Numbered from the stretch's first letter, positions 20,422 through 29,243 are shown. The stretch: 46,376 bases of DNA from Thermoleophilia bacterium (GCA_009694305.1 SHVL01000018.1:1-46376); one strand, 5' to 3'. The notes: generated by a model not told the origin, from the sequence alone. Numbers and translations are program-made.

Positions 20422-22224
20422 CTAGACGATCGGCTGAACGTCGACCGGATCGAGCTCGAAGAGGATCTGTCCGAACTCGACGGGCTGCCCGCTCTCGACG
20501 TGAATCGCCTTCACCCGGCCCTCGTGCTCGGCCTTGAGCTCGTTGAACAGCTTCATTGCCTCGAGCAGGCACAGCGTCTGCCCGACGGCGATCACGTCTC
20601 CCACCTCGACGAACGCGGGTGTCCCGGGCGACGAGGAGCGGTAGAAGATGCCGACCATCGGTGACTCGACGCGGACGCCGTCCCGCAGGGGTGTCCGCGG
20701 CACCTCTCCGTCCGGGGCCTCGGCCGGCGCTGCGAGGGACGCGACCGCGACACCCGTCTCATCTGCCCTGCGAACCGACACCCGCATCCCGTTGTCCTCG
20801 ATCTCGATCTCGCCGACCCCGGACTCCTGCACGATCTTCACGAGCTCTCGGATCCGTTCCGCGCGGCCTGCGTCCACGTTGCCGAGCAGCAACGACGACT
20901 CCCGCGAGTGCCGCTGCCGGATCGACTGCAGCAGAGCCTCGACCTCCTCGCCGAACATTGCGAGGAGCACGAGATCCTCCTCGCTCGCCGCGAGGCCTTC
21001 GGCGGCGACGCGGACGTCTTCGGCGCTCGGCGGATCCTCGAGAAGGGCGGTAGCGGGGCCCTTCACGAGCCCGACGGCACGGGACACGGACTCCTCGATC
21101 GGCACGGGCGTGGTGCCGTAGTGTCCCTCGACGAGCATCCTGAACTCGTCGAGCACCGTTCCGTAGCGGCGAGCCGAGAGGATATTGAGCAGAGCCTGAG
21201 AGGCAAGGATCTGGCCGATCGGCGAGGCGAGCGGCGGCCACCCGGACTCTGCCCGGATACGGGATACCTCGGCCAGCGTGTCGAGCAGCCTGTCACCTGC
21301 AGCGTTCGCGCGAAGGTGGAGGTCGAGCGCGGCGACGAGCCCCGCCGGCAGGTCGTATTCCGCTGCCCGCACGGAGATTCTCGGTGCCATCGGCGCCACG
21401 GGCTCGTCACCGATGTGCTCGTCGATCAGGTCGGCAGCCTCCCACAATAGCCCCGGGTCAACGCCGGTCTCGCGGCCAAGCCCGTGCAGCGCGTTCACCA
21501 GGGACTCGCCCGAGATCCGGTGTAGCGTCAGAGCCAGTGGATAGACGGCGGTGGCGATGAGGTCGGCCCCGACCCGGGTGGCGACGACCGCGTTCAGAAG
21601 CCCCGTGCCCGCTGCCCCCTGCACGAAGAGCCCGACCGGAAGCCCCGTGGCCTCACGGATGCGCTCGACGAGCTCCTCCGTGAGGTGCGGGAGCAGGGCA
21701 TCGGTCGGGTCGTTGATGATCACCCGCGTTGCGCCGAGAGCGGGAATCTGCCGGGAGCGCTCGACGAGAGCGTCGATCTCACCGACCCGACCGGCGCTGT
21801 AGACGAGCCCAACGTGGAACTCCTTGCCCGCATCGACGATCGCCTCACCCGCCCCCTTCAGGTTCGAGACGTCGTTCAGCGGGTCGTGGAGCCTGAAGAC
21901 GTCGATGCCGTTGTCCGACGCGCAGGAGATGAAGCGCCGCACGATATCCCCGGAGACCGGCTTCGAGCCGACGAGGAAACGGCCGCGCAGGGCGAGCCCC
22001 AGGGGCGTCGTCGTTCGTGCGTCGATGGCGCGGATGCGCTCCCACGGGCTCTCCACGGCACGGCGTACGGCCGAGTCGAAGACGCCGCCGCCCGAGATCT
22101 CCAGGTAGGCGAATCCTGCGCGGTCGAGAATCTCCGCGATCCGCAGCACTTCGCCCGTCGGGAGCTTGCCGGCGAGCGGGTCCTGCGAGAGCAGGCGAAT
22201 GGTGGTGTCAACGATCTGTGGCAT
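20422..22224 (-). CDS. Degenerate carboxyltransferase domain fused to a biotin carboxyl carrier (AccB) domain
   Basis: 600 residues. Residues 1-390 follow the OadA/PycB/5S carboxyltransferase fold closely (DTTIR start, LEISGGGVFDSA, SPWERIRAI, IDVFRLHDPLND, SPIGQILASQALLNIL). All four metal ligands are changed: Asp to Leu11, the carbamylated Lys to Asn171, and the two His to Phe200 and Gln202. The catalytic Thr is Ala298. Residues 455-487 look like an AccB N-terminus (IRELVKIVQESGVGEIEIEDNG). Residues 515-593 are a biotinyl domain with intact EAMK (Lys558). The position efp-this-accC-nusB is that of accB. It probably acts as the carrier subunit with a non-catalytic barrel. An automatic label such as pyruvate carboxylase subunit B would mislead. 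Confidence 0.85.
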   Translation of the reverse strand: MPQIVDTTIRLLSQDPLAGKLPTGEVLRIAEILDRAGFAYLEISGGGVFDSAVRRAVESPWERIRAIDARTTTPLGLALRGRFLVGSKPVSGDIVRRFISCASDNGIDVFRLHDPLNDVSNLKGAGEAIVDAGKEFHVGLVYSAGRVGEIDALVERSRQIPALGATRVIINDPTDALLPHLTEELVERIREATGLPVGLFVQGAAGTGLLNAVVATRVGADLIATAVYPLALTLHRISGESLVNALHGLGRETGVDPGLLWEAADLIDEHIGDEPVAPMAPRISVRAAEYDLPAGLVAALDLHLRANAAGDRLLDTLAEVSRIRAESGWPPLASPIGQILASQALLNILSARRYGTVLDEFRMLVEGHYGTTPVPIEESVSRAVGLVKGPATALLEDPPSAEDVRVAAEGLAASEEDLVLLAMFGEEVEALLQSIRQRHSRESSLLLGNVDAGRAERIRELVKIVQESGVGEIEIEDNGMRVSVRRADETGVAVASLAAPAEAPDGEVPRTPLRDGVRVESPMVGIFYRSSSPGTPAFVEVGDVIAVGQTLCLLEAMKLFNELKAEHEGRVKAIHVESGQPVEFGQILFELDPVDVQPIV

Positions 22225-22274
22225 ATCGAGGTAGGACCTTACCGTCGCCTCCGGCGCGAGGCGTCGGTGGAGGC

Positions 22275-22841
22275 CTAGGCGCGCGAGATGTAGCGCGCCT
22301 CGCTCGGATCGACCTTGATCCGGTCGCCCACGTTGACAAAGAGCGGCACCTGGACGACGGCGCCCGTCTCGAGGGTCGCGGCCTTCGTCACGTTCGAGAC
22401 CGTGTCACCCTTGACGCCCGGCTCGGTCTCCGAGACGGCCAACTCCACGGACGAGGGAAGCTGGATGGCGGTTGGCTTGCCGTTGACGGCGAGGATCTGC
22501 ACGATCGACGAGGGCAGGATGTAGGTGAGCTCCTCCTCGACTTCCGACCGTGGCAGGGCGAACTGCTCGTAGGTCTGCTCGTCCATGAAATGTGCGTCCG
22601 TGCCGTCGTCGTAGAGAAACTGAACGTTCTTCGTCTCCGTGTGCACCCTCGCGAACTTCTCGCCTGCGCGGAACGTCTCGTCGATCACGGCGCCCGTCTC
22701 GAGGTTCTTCAGCTTCGTCCGCACGAACGCGCCGCCCTTGCCCGGCTTCACGTGCTGGAAGTCCACGATGCGCCACATCCCACCGCGATGCTCGATGTGC
22801 ATACCCGTCTTGAACTGATTGGTGCTGATGATGTCGGCCAT
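22275..22841 (-). CDS. efp: Elongation factor P
   Basis: Rescues ribosomes stalled at polyproline stretches. 188 residues with the three beta-barrel domains of EF-P. The tip of domain I is VKPGKGGAF, giving Lys35 at the position of the modified residue (Lys34 in E. coli), so this is the lysine-type rather than arginine-type factor. No epmA, epmB or other modification gene is visible in the window. I chose ATG 22841 (MADIISTNQFKTG), the family start, over the ATG four codons earlier. It lies between the M24 peptidase and the CT-AccB gene, matching the common pepP-efp-accB-accC order. Confidence 0.96.
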   Translation of the reverse strand: MADIISTNQFKTGMHIEHRGGMWRIVDFQHVKPGKGGAFVRTKLKNLETGAVIDETFRAGEKFARVHTETKNVQFLYDDGTDAHFMDEQTYEQFALPRSEVEEELTYILPSSIVQILAVNGKPTAIQLPSSVELAVSETEPGVKGDTVSNVTKAATLETGAVVQVPLFVNVGDRIKVDPSEARYISRA

Positions 22842-22892
22842 CCGGCGGTGCACGATACCTGTCGCCGGCGCGAACGACGCGCGCTGCGGTGC

Positions 22893-23933
22893 CTACGCGA
22901 GGGTCAGCATTTCCTTCGTGAACGACGTGAGGATCTCGCAGCCTGCCTCGGTGACGACGACCAGGTCCTCGATCCGGCAGCCCCCGACGCCCGGCAAGTA
23001 GAGACCGGGCTCGACCGTGACGACGTTCCGGGCAGCGAGGACATCGGTGGATTCGGGCCGCAGCACCGGTGCTTCGTGCACCTCGAGTCCGAGCCCGTGA
23101 CCGAGTCCGTGACCGTAGTGCTCCGCCATCTGCGCCTCCGTGATGGCCGTCCGCGACGCCGCGTCCACGTCGTACCCGGTCGCGCCTGCGCGCACGGCGG
23201 CGAGTCCGTCGAGTTGCGCCCGCGCGACCAGGTCGTAGACCTCGGCGAGCTCCGCGGAGATCTCACCGACGGCAAAGGTGCGCGTGCAGTCGGAGCAGTA
23301 GCCGCCAACGACGCATCCCGCATCGACCGTCAGGAGAACGCCCTCTGCGATCACGTTATCGCCCGGATGTGCGTGCGGTGAGGCCCCGTTCAGACCGGCC
23401 GCGACGATGGAGTCGAAGGCGAGCCCGTCGGCACCGAGCTCACGGAATGTCCGTTCGACCCACCAGGCGAGCTCCTTCTCCGACCGTCCGACGACGCGTT
23501 CGTTCGAGAGCGCCTCATAGAGGTCGTCGGAGATGGCCGCGGCGCTACGGATCGCGTCGAGCTCGACCTCGTCCTTGACGATGCGGAGCGATTCGACGAC
23601 TCCCCGGGTCGCCACGAGATCGGCTCCGCCCGCCGCAATCGTCTCCCACTGTGCGTACGAGATGCGCGACGCCTCGAACCCGACCCGCCGGCCTGCGAGC
23701 AGGTCGGCGAGCGCACCCGCTACGTCACGGCGTGTCTGGACGAGCTCGACCCCTTCGACGGCGCGGGCCGCCTCGAGGTAGCGAAAATCGGTGAAGAGGG
23801 TTACCGCGGCGTCCGGTTCGACGAGCAGAGCGCAGTTCGAGCTCTGGAACCCCGAGAGGTAGCGGACGTTGACCTCGTCGGTCACGAGCAGGGGGTCTGT
23901 GAGACCGGCTGCAAGTAGATCGAGGCGACTCAC
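22893..23933 (-). CDS. M24 family Xaa-Pro aminopeptidase
   Basis: Metallopeptidase that removes N-terminal residues before proline, 346 residues. The N-terminal creatinase-like domain (about 1-115) is followed by the pita-bread catalytic domain. All five metal ligands are present: Asp in LTVDAGC and Asp in YCSDCTRTF, His in GHGLGHGLGLEVHEAP, Glu in VTVEPGLY and Glu in RIEDLVVV. Start is GTG 23933, overlapping the aroQ TGA (GTGA); the frame further upstream is Arg/Gly-rich and unlikely. PepQ-type dipeptidase specificity cannot be excluded, so no symbol is given. Confidence 0.92.
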   Translation of the reverse strand: MSRLDLLAAGLTDPLLVTDEVNVRYLSGFQSSNCALLVEPDAAVTLFTDFRYLEAARAVEGVELVQTRRDVAGALADLLAGRRVGFEASRISYAQWETIAAGGADLVATRGVVESLRIVKDEVELDAIRSAAAISDDLYEALSNERVVGRSEKELAWWVERTFRELGADGLAFDSIVAAGLNGASPHAHPGDNVIAEGVLLTVDAGCVVGGYCSDCTRTFAVGEISAELAEVYDLVARAQLDGLAAVRAGATGYDVDAASRTAITEAQMAEHYGHGLGHGLGLEVHEAPVLRPESTDVLAARNVVTVEPGLYLPGVGGCRIEDLVVVTEAGCEILTSFTKEMLTLA

Positions 23934-24361
23934 GTCCGTCGCTCTGCGAGAAGGCCGAGCGCCTCGCGGTAGCCCTCGAATCCCTTGCCGACGACCCGCA
24001 TCCCCCCGAGGCCGGTCAGCACCGAATGCCGACGCCATTCCTCTCGCTCATCGACGTTGGAGAGATGCACCTCGACGAACGGTGCCGTGAAGGGCTCGAG
24101 CGCATCGCGGATCGCCCAGGAATAGTGCGTCCACGCGCCGGGGTTGACGATGAGCGCGTCGGCCGTCCCGAGTGCCTGGTGCAGGAACCCGACGTACTCG
24201 CCCTCGTGGTTTGTCTGCCGACAGCGCACCTGCAGGTCGAGCTCGCGCGCCCAGGCGTACACCTGGGTCTCGAGGTCATGGATCGACTGGGCACCGTAGA
24301 CCGACTGGTCTCGCCGCCCGAGGAGATTGAGGTTGACACCGTTGAGGACATCGATCCGCAC
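23930..24361 (-). CDS. aroQ: Type II 3-dehydroquinate dehydratase
   Basis: Third step of the shikimate pathway (3-dehydroquinate to 3-dehydroshikimate); dodecameric flavodoxin-like fold. 143 residues. Motifs are LNGVNLNLLGRRDQSVYG with the active-site Arg and Tyr, RQTNHEGEYVGFLHQA, ALIVNPGAWTHYSWAIRDAL and FVEVHLSNVDERE. In the loop the usual REP is RRD, which is tolerated in some homologues. GTG start at 24361, nine bases after the aroKB stop. It overlaps the M24 peptidase gene by four bases. Confidence 0.95.
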   Translation of the reverse strand: MRIDVLNGVNLNLLGRRDQSVYGAQSIHDLETQVYAWARELDLQVRCRQTNHEGEYVGFLHQALGTADALIVNPGAWTHYSWAIRDALEPFTAPFVEVHLSNVDEREEWRRHSVLTGLGGMRVVGKGFEGYREALGLLAERRT

Positions 24362-24370
24362 GGCTCGACT

Positions 24371-25807
24371 CTAGTCGGCGATGAGGCTGTCGAGCGCCGA
24401 TCGGATGTCGGCTGCCGGGGCCTCGTTGCCCCACGTCGGCATCCCCGGCTTTTCGAGGAGCACGAGACGGGGCACGCCACCGACGGATTTCTTGTCGCGC
24501 GCGAGAGCAGCCCAGGCGGCCTCCCGATCGACCCTGACCGGCTTCGGGCCGAGCTCGCTCCTCACGACGGCGACCGCCTCGTCGTTCCCCGACAGCCGTA
24601 GCGCGGCAAGAAGCCCGAGAGCAACGGCCTCGCCGTGGGGAAGGTCATACCCTGCGGCGGCCTCGAGTGCGTGCGCGAAGGTGTGTCCCAGATTGAGCTG
24701 GTTGCGCGGCCCGCGGTCGTGCGGGTCGCCGAGGCACACAGCGGCCTTGAACGAGGCACAGCGGCGGACGAGCTCGGCGAGCGGCAGCTCCCAGACGTTG
24801 CTTCCCATCAGGAGCCCCGTCTTGACGGCCTCCGCCATCCCGTTGCGGAGCTCTGCCTCCGGAAGCGTGTCGAGCGTACCGGGGTCGATAACGACACGGG
24901 CCGGCCAGTGGAACGCGCCGACGAGGTTCTTGCCACCGGGAAGGTCAACGGCAGTCTTGCCGCCGATCGCTGCGTCCACCTGACCGACGAGCGTCGTCGG
25001 TACCGCCGTCCAGGGGATGCCGCGCATCCAGGTCGCCGCGGCAAAACCTGCGAGGTCGGTCGTGCATCCACCTCCGAGCGCCACGATCATCCCGTCTCGT
25101 CCCACACGAAGCGAGCGCCAGAGGCGGTCGAGCACCGCGATCGCCTTGGCCGCTTCACCTGCCGGCACCTCGTGGGTGGAGGCGTCACGGGAGCCGAGAG
25201 CAAGCTGCACGGCGACCCCATGGATGCCGGCCACGGTGGCATCGGCGATGATCTCGATCGGCCCCGATCCCGGTACGAGCTCGCCGAGGAGGTCGAGCGC
25301 GCCGGCCTGGACGTCGATTCCGGCAGCGGCGAGCACGATCCCGTCGAGGTCACGGGCGCGGGCGTCGGCGGTCTCCTCGTAGACCGGCCGTCGCTCGCGG
25401 AACAACGCAAGGAACGCATCCTCGTCTGCCGCGAGCGGGCGGGCTGTCCGGGAGGCACGCTCCCAGGCGGTTCCCGGATCGACGTCGAGGAGGACGGTGA
25501 ATGCACGCTGCTGCAGTCGCTCACGCGTGCCCGCAGAGAGAACGGCGCCACCCCCGAGAGCGACCACGGCGGGCTCCGCGGCAGCGAGCACGGAGGCGGC
25601 CACGGTCTCCTCGATCGCCCGGAACCCTGCCTCTCCGTCGCGGGCGAACAGCTCCTTGACCGTGGCGCCCGCCTGCGCTTCGATCTGGCGGTCGAGGTCG
25701 ATGAACCCGCGGCCCAACCGACGGGCGACCTGCGCACCGAACGTGGATTTTCCTGCACCCATGAACCCGGTGAGCGCAAGGTGGCGTCCTAGAGCGTGCG
25801 AGGCCAC
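24371..25807 (-). CDS. aroKB: Bifunctional shikimate kinase / 3-dehydroquinate synthase
   Basis: 478-residue fusion catalysing two steps of chorismate synthesis. Residues 5-160 are shikimate kinase (AroK): P-loop GAGKST at 17-22, the DLDRQIEAQAG metal/substrate segment and the VALGGGAVL loop. Residues about 170-478 are dehydroquinate synthase (AroB): ALGGGCTTDLAGFAAATWMRG, PTTLVGQVDAAIGGKTAVDL, NGMAEAVKTGL and the zinc ligands in LNLGHTFAHALE and LPHGEAVALGL. The AroB part is slightly short at its N-terminus. Start GTG 25807 overlaps aroC by 19 bases. Step order in the gene cluster is aroC-aroKB-aroQ. Confidence 0.94.
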   Translation of the reverse strand: MASHALGRHLALTGFMGAGKSTFGAQVARRLGRGFIDLDRQIEAQAGATVKELFARDGEAGFRAIEETVAASVLAAAEPAVVALGGGAVLSAGTRERLQQRAFTVLLDVDPGTAWERASRTARPLAADEDAFLALFRERRPVYEETADARARDLDGIVLAAAGIDVQAGALDLLGELVPGSGPIEIIADATVAGIHGVAVQLALGSRDASTHEVPAGEAAKAIAVLDRLWRSLRVGRDGMIVALGGGCTTDLAGFAAATWMRGIPWTAVPTTLVGQVDAAIGGKTAVDLPGGKNLVGAFHWPARVVIDPGTLDTLPEAELRNGMAEAVKTGLLMGSNVWELPLAELVRRCASFKAAVCLGDPHDRGPRNQLNLGHTFAHALEAAAGYDLPHGEAVALGLLAALRLSGNDEAVAVVRSELGPKPVRVDREAAWAALARDKKSVGGVPRLVLLEKPGMPTWGNEAPAADIRSALDSLIAD

Positions 25808-26883
25808 CGGATGCGCTCGAGATAGGCCGCGTGGGCTCCGACGAAATCGGCGATCGCGTCGCCGCCAAACTTGTCTTTCGCACTCACCGCAAGCTCCCAG
25901 GCGACCGCCGCCTCGGCGACGACCGCGAGCGCCTCGACCGCCTGGACGTCGCTGCGCTCGACGAGAGCCTGCGCCGCCTCGCCCGTTTCGAGATCGACCG
26001 AGTCGAGCGGCTTCATCAGGGTGGGAAGCGGCTTCATCGCGGCGCGCACGATGACAGGCTCGCCGTTCGTGATTCCGGCCTCGAGCCCACCTGCGTGGTT
26101 CGTCCGGCGCACGAGACCCGGGTCGATCTCGTCGTGGGCCTCCGAGCCACGAACACGGGCGAGCGCGAAGCCGTCACCGATCTCCACGCCCTTGACCGCC
26201 TGGATCCCCATCAGCGCGAACGCGAAACGGGCGTCGAGCCGGTCGGCCTTCTCTGCGTAGGAGCCGAGACCCGGCGGACACCCTTCCACGACGACCTCGA
26301 CGATGCCTCCGAGTGTGTCGCGGTCCTTTCGAGCAGCATCTGTTGCCTCGCGCATGCCGTCGTCGCCGCTCGCGCCGCCGACCTCGAGTGGCCTGCCCGC
26401 GACCGTGATTCCGATCGTCGCAAGAAGTGCCTTGGCCACCGCTCCCGCCGCGACATGGGTGGCGGTGTGGCGAGCACTCGCGCGCTCGAGCGCGTTGCGT
26501 ACGTCGTCGTGTCCGTACTTGAGCACCCCCGCGAGGTCGGCATGACCGGGCCGCGGGAGCGTCACGACCTTGACGCCCTTGCCCTGCGGCTCACCTCCCG
26601 GCTCGAAGGGGCTCATTCCCCACGTCCAGTTCTTGTGATCGAGATTGCGGACGACGAGCGTCAACGGTGTGCCAAGCGTCCGGCCCTGGCGCAGGCCAGA
26701 GAGCACCTCGACCGTGTCCGTCTCGAGTTGCTGCCGCGGGCTGCGGCCGTACCCGAGCTGGCGGCGTCGCAGGTCGGCGTCGATTGAGGCTCTCTCGAGC
26801 AGCAGCCCTGCCGGCAGGCCGGTGAGAACCGCCACGATTGCGGGGCCGTGCGACTCTCCTGCGGTGACAAGACCAAGGGGCAT
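25789..26883 (-). CDS. aroC: Chorismate synthase
   Basis: FMN-dependent last step of the shikimate pathway. 364 residues, normal. It begins PLGLVTAGESHGPAIVAVLTGLPAGL, then GYGRSPRQQLETD (flavin and substrate binding), RPGHADLAGVLKYGHDDVRNALERASARHTA and the C-terminal TNHAGGLEAGITNGEPVIVRAAMKPL region. Active-site His and Arg residues are kept. ATG start at 26883, first gene of a minus-strand run that reaches ispA. A plus-strand GST-like gene diverges with 109 bp between starts. Confidence 0.96.
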   Translation of the reverse strand: MPLGLVTAGESHGPAIVAVLTGLPAGLLLERASIDADLRRRQLGYGRSPRQQLETDTVEVLSGLRQGRTLGTPLTLVVRNLDHKNWTWGMSPFEPGGEPQGKGVKVVTLPRPGHADLAGVLKYGHDDVRNALERASARHTATHVAAGAVAKALLATIGITVAGRPLEVGGASGDDGMREATDAARKDRDTLGGIVEVVVEGCPPGLGSYAEKADRLDARFAFALMGIQAVKGVEIGDGFALARVRGSEAHDEIDPGLVRRTNHAGGLEAGITNGEPVIVRAAMKPLPTLMKPLDSVDLETGEAAQALVERSDVQAVEALAVVAEAAVAWELAVSAKDKFGGDAIADFVGAHAAYLERIRWPRTL

Positions 26884-26934
26884 GACGGTGATTCTAGCCG
26901 CCGCTACCGGCCGGGGTCGCTACCCTGCGGTAGT

Positions 26935-26963
26935 CGGCTTGCCCGCGAGAAACCAGATATCCT
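26935..26963 (+). promoter_or_regulatory. Possible promoter of the GST-like gene
   Basis: cggctt (26935-26940) and tatcct (26958-26963) are separated by 17 bases. They would place the transcript start about 20 nt before the GTG. The -35 match is weak. Confidence 0.3.
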
Positions 26964-26992
26964 CATGCCTCAACCTACCCTGGGAGGCCAGC

Positions 26993-27679
26993 GTGTCCCT
27001 GAAACTGAACATGTTGCCGCCGAGCGTCAACAATCTTCCGATTCGCGTCTTCGTGCGGGCCGCCGGGCTCTCCTTCGAGGAGCAGAACGTGTGGGGCACG
27101 ACGAAGCTCGAGGAGTACACGGCCAAATGCCCCTCGCAGCTGACGCCTTCGATCGAGACCGGGGAACTGCCGAGGGGCCTGCTCTGGGAGAGTTGCGCGG
27201 TGATGATGTATCTCGCGAACCGCGACGGGCTCACCGGGCTGTACCCGACCGACCCGGCCAGCCGCGCGATGATCGACAGCGCAAACTTCTACGGGGTGGG
27301 CTCACTCTACCCGGCCGTGGCGCGTGCGACCTACCCGCGAGCCGGTTTCGGCGGCGCCCCCGGAGAGGTCTCTGCGTCGAACGCCTCGGATGAGGAGAAG
27401 GAGAGCGGCCGCAGAGCCGCCGAGGAGTCGATTCCCCGCCTGCTGGAGGTGTACCGTGACTTCTTCCTCACCGACGCGGGGTTCATCGGTAACGACGAGC
27501 CGACGATCGCCGACATCCGGTTTGCGAGCACGCTGGAGTTCGTCCCGCTCACGGACATCGAGCTTCCGGGGTGGGTGACCGACTACCTGCAGCGGGTCGA
27601 GTCCGCGCTCGGCGACGCCTACAGCGAGCCGGTTGCCGATGTCCGCGGCTTCATCGCGCAGGTGAAGAGCAAGGCCTAG
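26993..27679 (+). CDS. Glutathione S-transferase-like protein
   Basis: 228 residues. The N-terminal part (about 1-75) has a thioredoxin-like GST pattern: PSVNNLPIRVFVRAAGLSFEE, then KLEEYTAKCPSQLTPSIETGELP with the cis-Pro, then LWESCAVMMYLANRDG with the Glu-Ser glutathione-binding pair. The C-terminal helical domain has DEPTIADIRFAST, the usual capping-box region. GTG 26993 is preceded by GGGAGG with a 5-nt spacer, which decides the start; the open frame further upstream overlaps aroC antisense. Actinobacteria generally lack glutathione, so the thiol partner is open. It and the carbonic anhydrase interrupt the run from aroE to aroC and point toward each other. Confidence 0.82.
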   Translation: MSLKLNMLPPSVNNLPIRVFVRAAGLSFEEQNVWGTTKLEEYTAKCPSQLTPSIETGELPRGLLWESCAVMMYLANRDGLTGLYPTDPASRAMIDSANFYGVGSLYPAVARATYPRAGFGGAPGEVSASNASDEEKESGRRAAEESIPRLLEVYRDFFLTDAGFIGNDEPTIADIRFASTLEFVPLTDIELPGWVTDYLQRVESALGDAYSEPVADVRGFIAQVKSKA

Positions 27680-27696
27680 ATGGAGACCGGGGCCGC

Positions 27697-27722
27697 GCCT
27701 GCGTGCTTCCGGAAACGCAGGC
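27697..27722. terminator. Bidirectional terminator-like hairpin
   Basis: Perfect 8-bp stem gcctgcgt/acgcaggc with a 10-nt loop, centred in the 57-bp gap between the convergent GST-like and carbonic anhydrase genes. Placement fits a shared terminator; no T-tract is visible. Confidence 0.55.
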
Positions 27723-27736
27723 CCGCGTGCTACCCC

Positions 27737-28315
27737 TCAGCCGGCGCGACCGACCCTCGTCGCTTCGGCCACTTCCTCGAGGCCACCCGTGTGCACGTTG
27801 TAGACGTACCCGTAGATCGGGATGCGTGCCGGAACGAGCGGATGGTTGCGAATGCGGCGCACGTCGTCCACGACACTCTGCTCTCGATCGGAGATCGTCA
27901 ACCACTCGACATTTTTGCCGGCACTCGAACCGGGGCCTGTGCCCACGTCGTAGAAGCCGTCTGCTCCGATCGCCGCCGTCTCGAGGCTCTTCTCGAGCAG
28001 ATCGCCCATGACCTCGTCGGTGAAGTACTCCATTCCGCAGTCGGAGTGGTGAACGACGAACCATTCTGCGGTGCCGAGAAGCTTGTAGGAGATCACGAGG
28101 GAGCGGATCGCGTCGTCGCTCGCACGGCCCCCGGCGTTGCGAATCACGTGGGCGTCCCCCTCACTCAGTCCCGCATATCCGGCGGGGTCGAGTCGGGCGT
28201 CCATGCAGGTGAGAATTGCAAAGTGTCGTGCGGGTGGCAGCGCCAGTTCGCTCTTGGCGCCAAATGTCCGAACGTACTCCGTGTTTGCGGCAACGACTTC
28301 GTCGAGAACGGGCAT
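27737..28315 (-). CDS. Beta-class carbonic anhydrase
   Basis: Reversible hydration of CO2, probably cytosolic. 192 residues, resembling the mycobacterial Rv1284 clade. Zinc ligands are Cys37 (in TCMDARLD), His90 and Cys93 (in HHSDCGM), with the Asp39/Arg41 dyad intact. The [17 protein letters not shown] and KLLGT segments are conserved. ATG 28315 has AAAGGAG seven bases upstream, which fixes the start; the longer frame to 28657 is spurious. It has its own AT-rich promoter region and lies opposite the GST-like gene, apart from the aro operon on either side. Confidence 0.93.
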   Translation of the reverse strand: MPVLDEVVAANTEYVRTFGAKSELALPPARHFAILTCMDARLDPAGYAGLSEGDAHVIRNAGGRASDDAIRSLVISYKLLGTAEWFVVHHSDCGMEYFTDEVMGDLLEKSLETAAIGADGFYDVGTGPGSSAGKNVEWLTISDREQSVVDDVRRIRNHPLVPARIPIYGYVYNVHTGGLEEVAEATRVGRAG

Positions 28316-28349
28316 CGAACGCTCCTTTTCCGAGGGACCACGAGCCTTT

Positions 28350-28378
28350 AGTATACAAATTGAAGCGACTATGTAATC
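28350..28378 (-). promoter_or_regulatory. Candidate promoter of the carbonic anhydrase gene
   Basis: On the minus strand gattac (28378-28373) and tatact (28355-28350) are 17 bases apart, in the most AT-rich patch of the area. A start near 28342 would give a leader of about 27 nt containing the AAAGGAG site. Confidence 0.5.
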
Positions 28379-28467
28379 CATAGTGTCACGTGGTCGGAGG
28401 ATCGTCCTCGCTCGTGCCCGCGATGCAGGCACTTTCGGGATGACCCTTCTGTCTCGCGAATGGCACT

Positions 28468-28494
28468 CTGCGGGGAAATGCTGCAGGCCCGCAG
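28468..28494 (-). terminator. Hairpin just after aroE
   Basis: 7-bp stem ctgcggg/cccgcag with a 13-nt loop, starting six bases past the aroE TAG on the minus strand. Probably ends the alaS-aroE transcript; no T-tract. Confidence 0.45.
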
Positions 28495-28499
28495 ATCCG

Positions 28500-29243
28500 C
28501 TAGTGGGCGTGGAGCGCGTCGCGCATCGCATCGAGCGGAGCCGCCAGGCCCGTCCAGCGCTCGAACGCTGCTGCGCCCTGAAACAGGAGCACGTCGAGTC
28601 CGTCCACCACGGACTCGCAACCGCAACGTCGTGCTGCTGCAACGAGTGCCGTTTCACGCCCGTCCCGGAGATAGGCGAGATCGACGACCTGCATGCTCCG
28701 GTGCGGCGCCACGATCAACTCCTCCTTGACGGGCGTGGCGTTGACGAGCACGTCGTAGCCCTCCGGCGAGGGAGGCCAACCCGGCTCACGGCGGATCGCC
28801 ATCGTCACCTCGGCACCTGCACGCTCGAGCGCCTCGACGGCCGCGAGGGCAGACCCACCTCCTCCCAGCACGAGAGCGCTCCGGCCCTGCGCATCGATCT
28901 GCGCGGTGACGGCATCTCCGTCGGTCGAGGCCCCAAGGACGCGACCGTCGTCGAAGACGAGCGTGTTGACCGAGCCGGCCGCGCGCGCAACGTCGTCGAG
29001 CTCGTCGCACAGACCGACCACTGCCTGCTTGTGGGGGATCGTCACGTTCGCTCCCGCGAAGCCCATCGCCCCGAGCCCACGGACGGCCTCAGCGAGTAGC
29101 TCGGGCGGCGTGGGCAGAGGCACGTAGGCCCAGTCGAGGCCAAGCGCCGCGAAGCCGGCGTTCTGCATCGGCGGCGAGAGCGAATGGGACGTCGGCCAGC
29201 CGAGCAGGCCCACGAGGGTGGTGGTGCCACGGATCTCGATCAT
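28500..29243 (-). CDS. aroE: Shikimate dehydrogenase
   Basis: NADPH-dependent reduction of 3-dehydroshikimate. 247 residues, slightly short. Substrate domain: [21 protein letters not shown] and [10 protein letters not shown] with the catalytic Lys. The catalytic Asp is in GASTDGDAV, where the usual Asn before Thr-Asp is Ser. Nucleotide loop: [17 protein letters not shown]-terminal [20 protein letters not shown] is a strong family signature. ATG start at 29243. A 156-bp gap separates it from mltG; a 34-codon minus-strand frame there ends overlapping this start, but I cannot support it as a gene. The rest of the aro genes are 1.6 kb away, beyond the GST/carbonic anhydrase pair. Confidence 0.94.
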   Translation of the reverse strand: MIEIRGTTTLVGLLGWPTSHSLSPPMQNAGFAALGLDWAYVPLPTPPELLAEAVRGLGAMGFAGANVTIPHKQAVVGLCDELDDVARAAGSVNTLVFDDGRVLGASTDGDAVTAQIDAQGRSALVLGGGGSALAAVEALERAGAEVTMAIRREPGWPPSPEGYDVLVNATPVKEELIVAPHRSMQVVDLAYLRDGRETALVAAARRCGCESVVDGLDVLLFQGAAAFERWTGLAAPLDAMRDALHAH

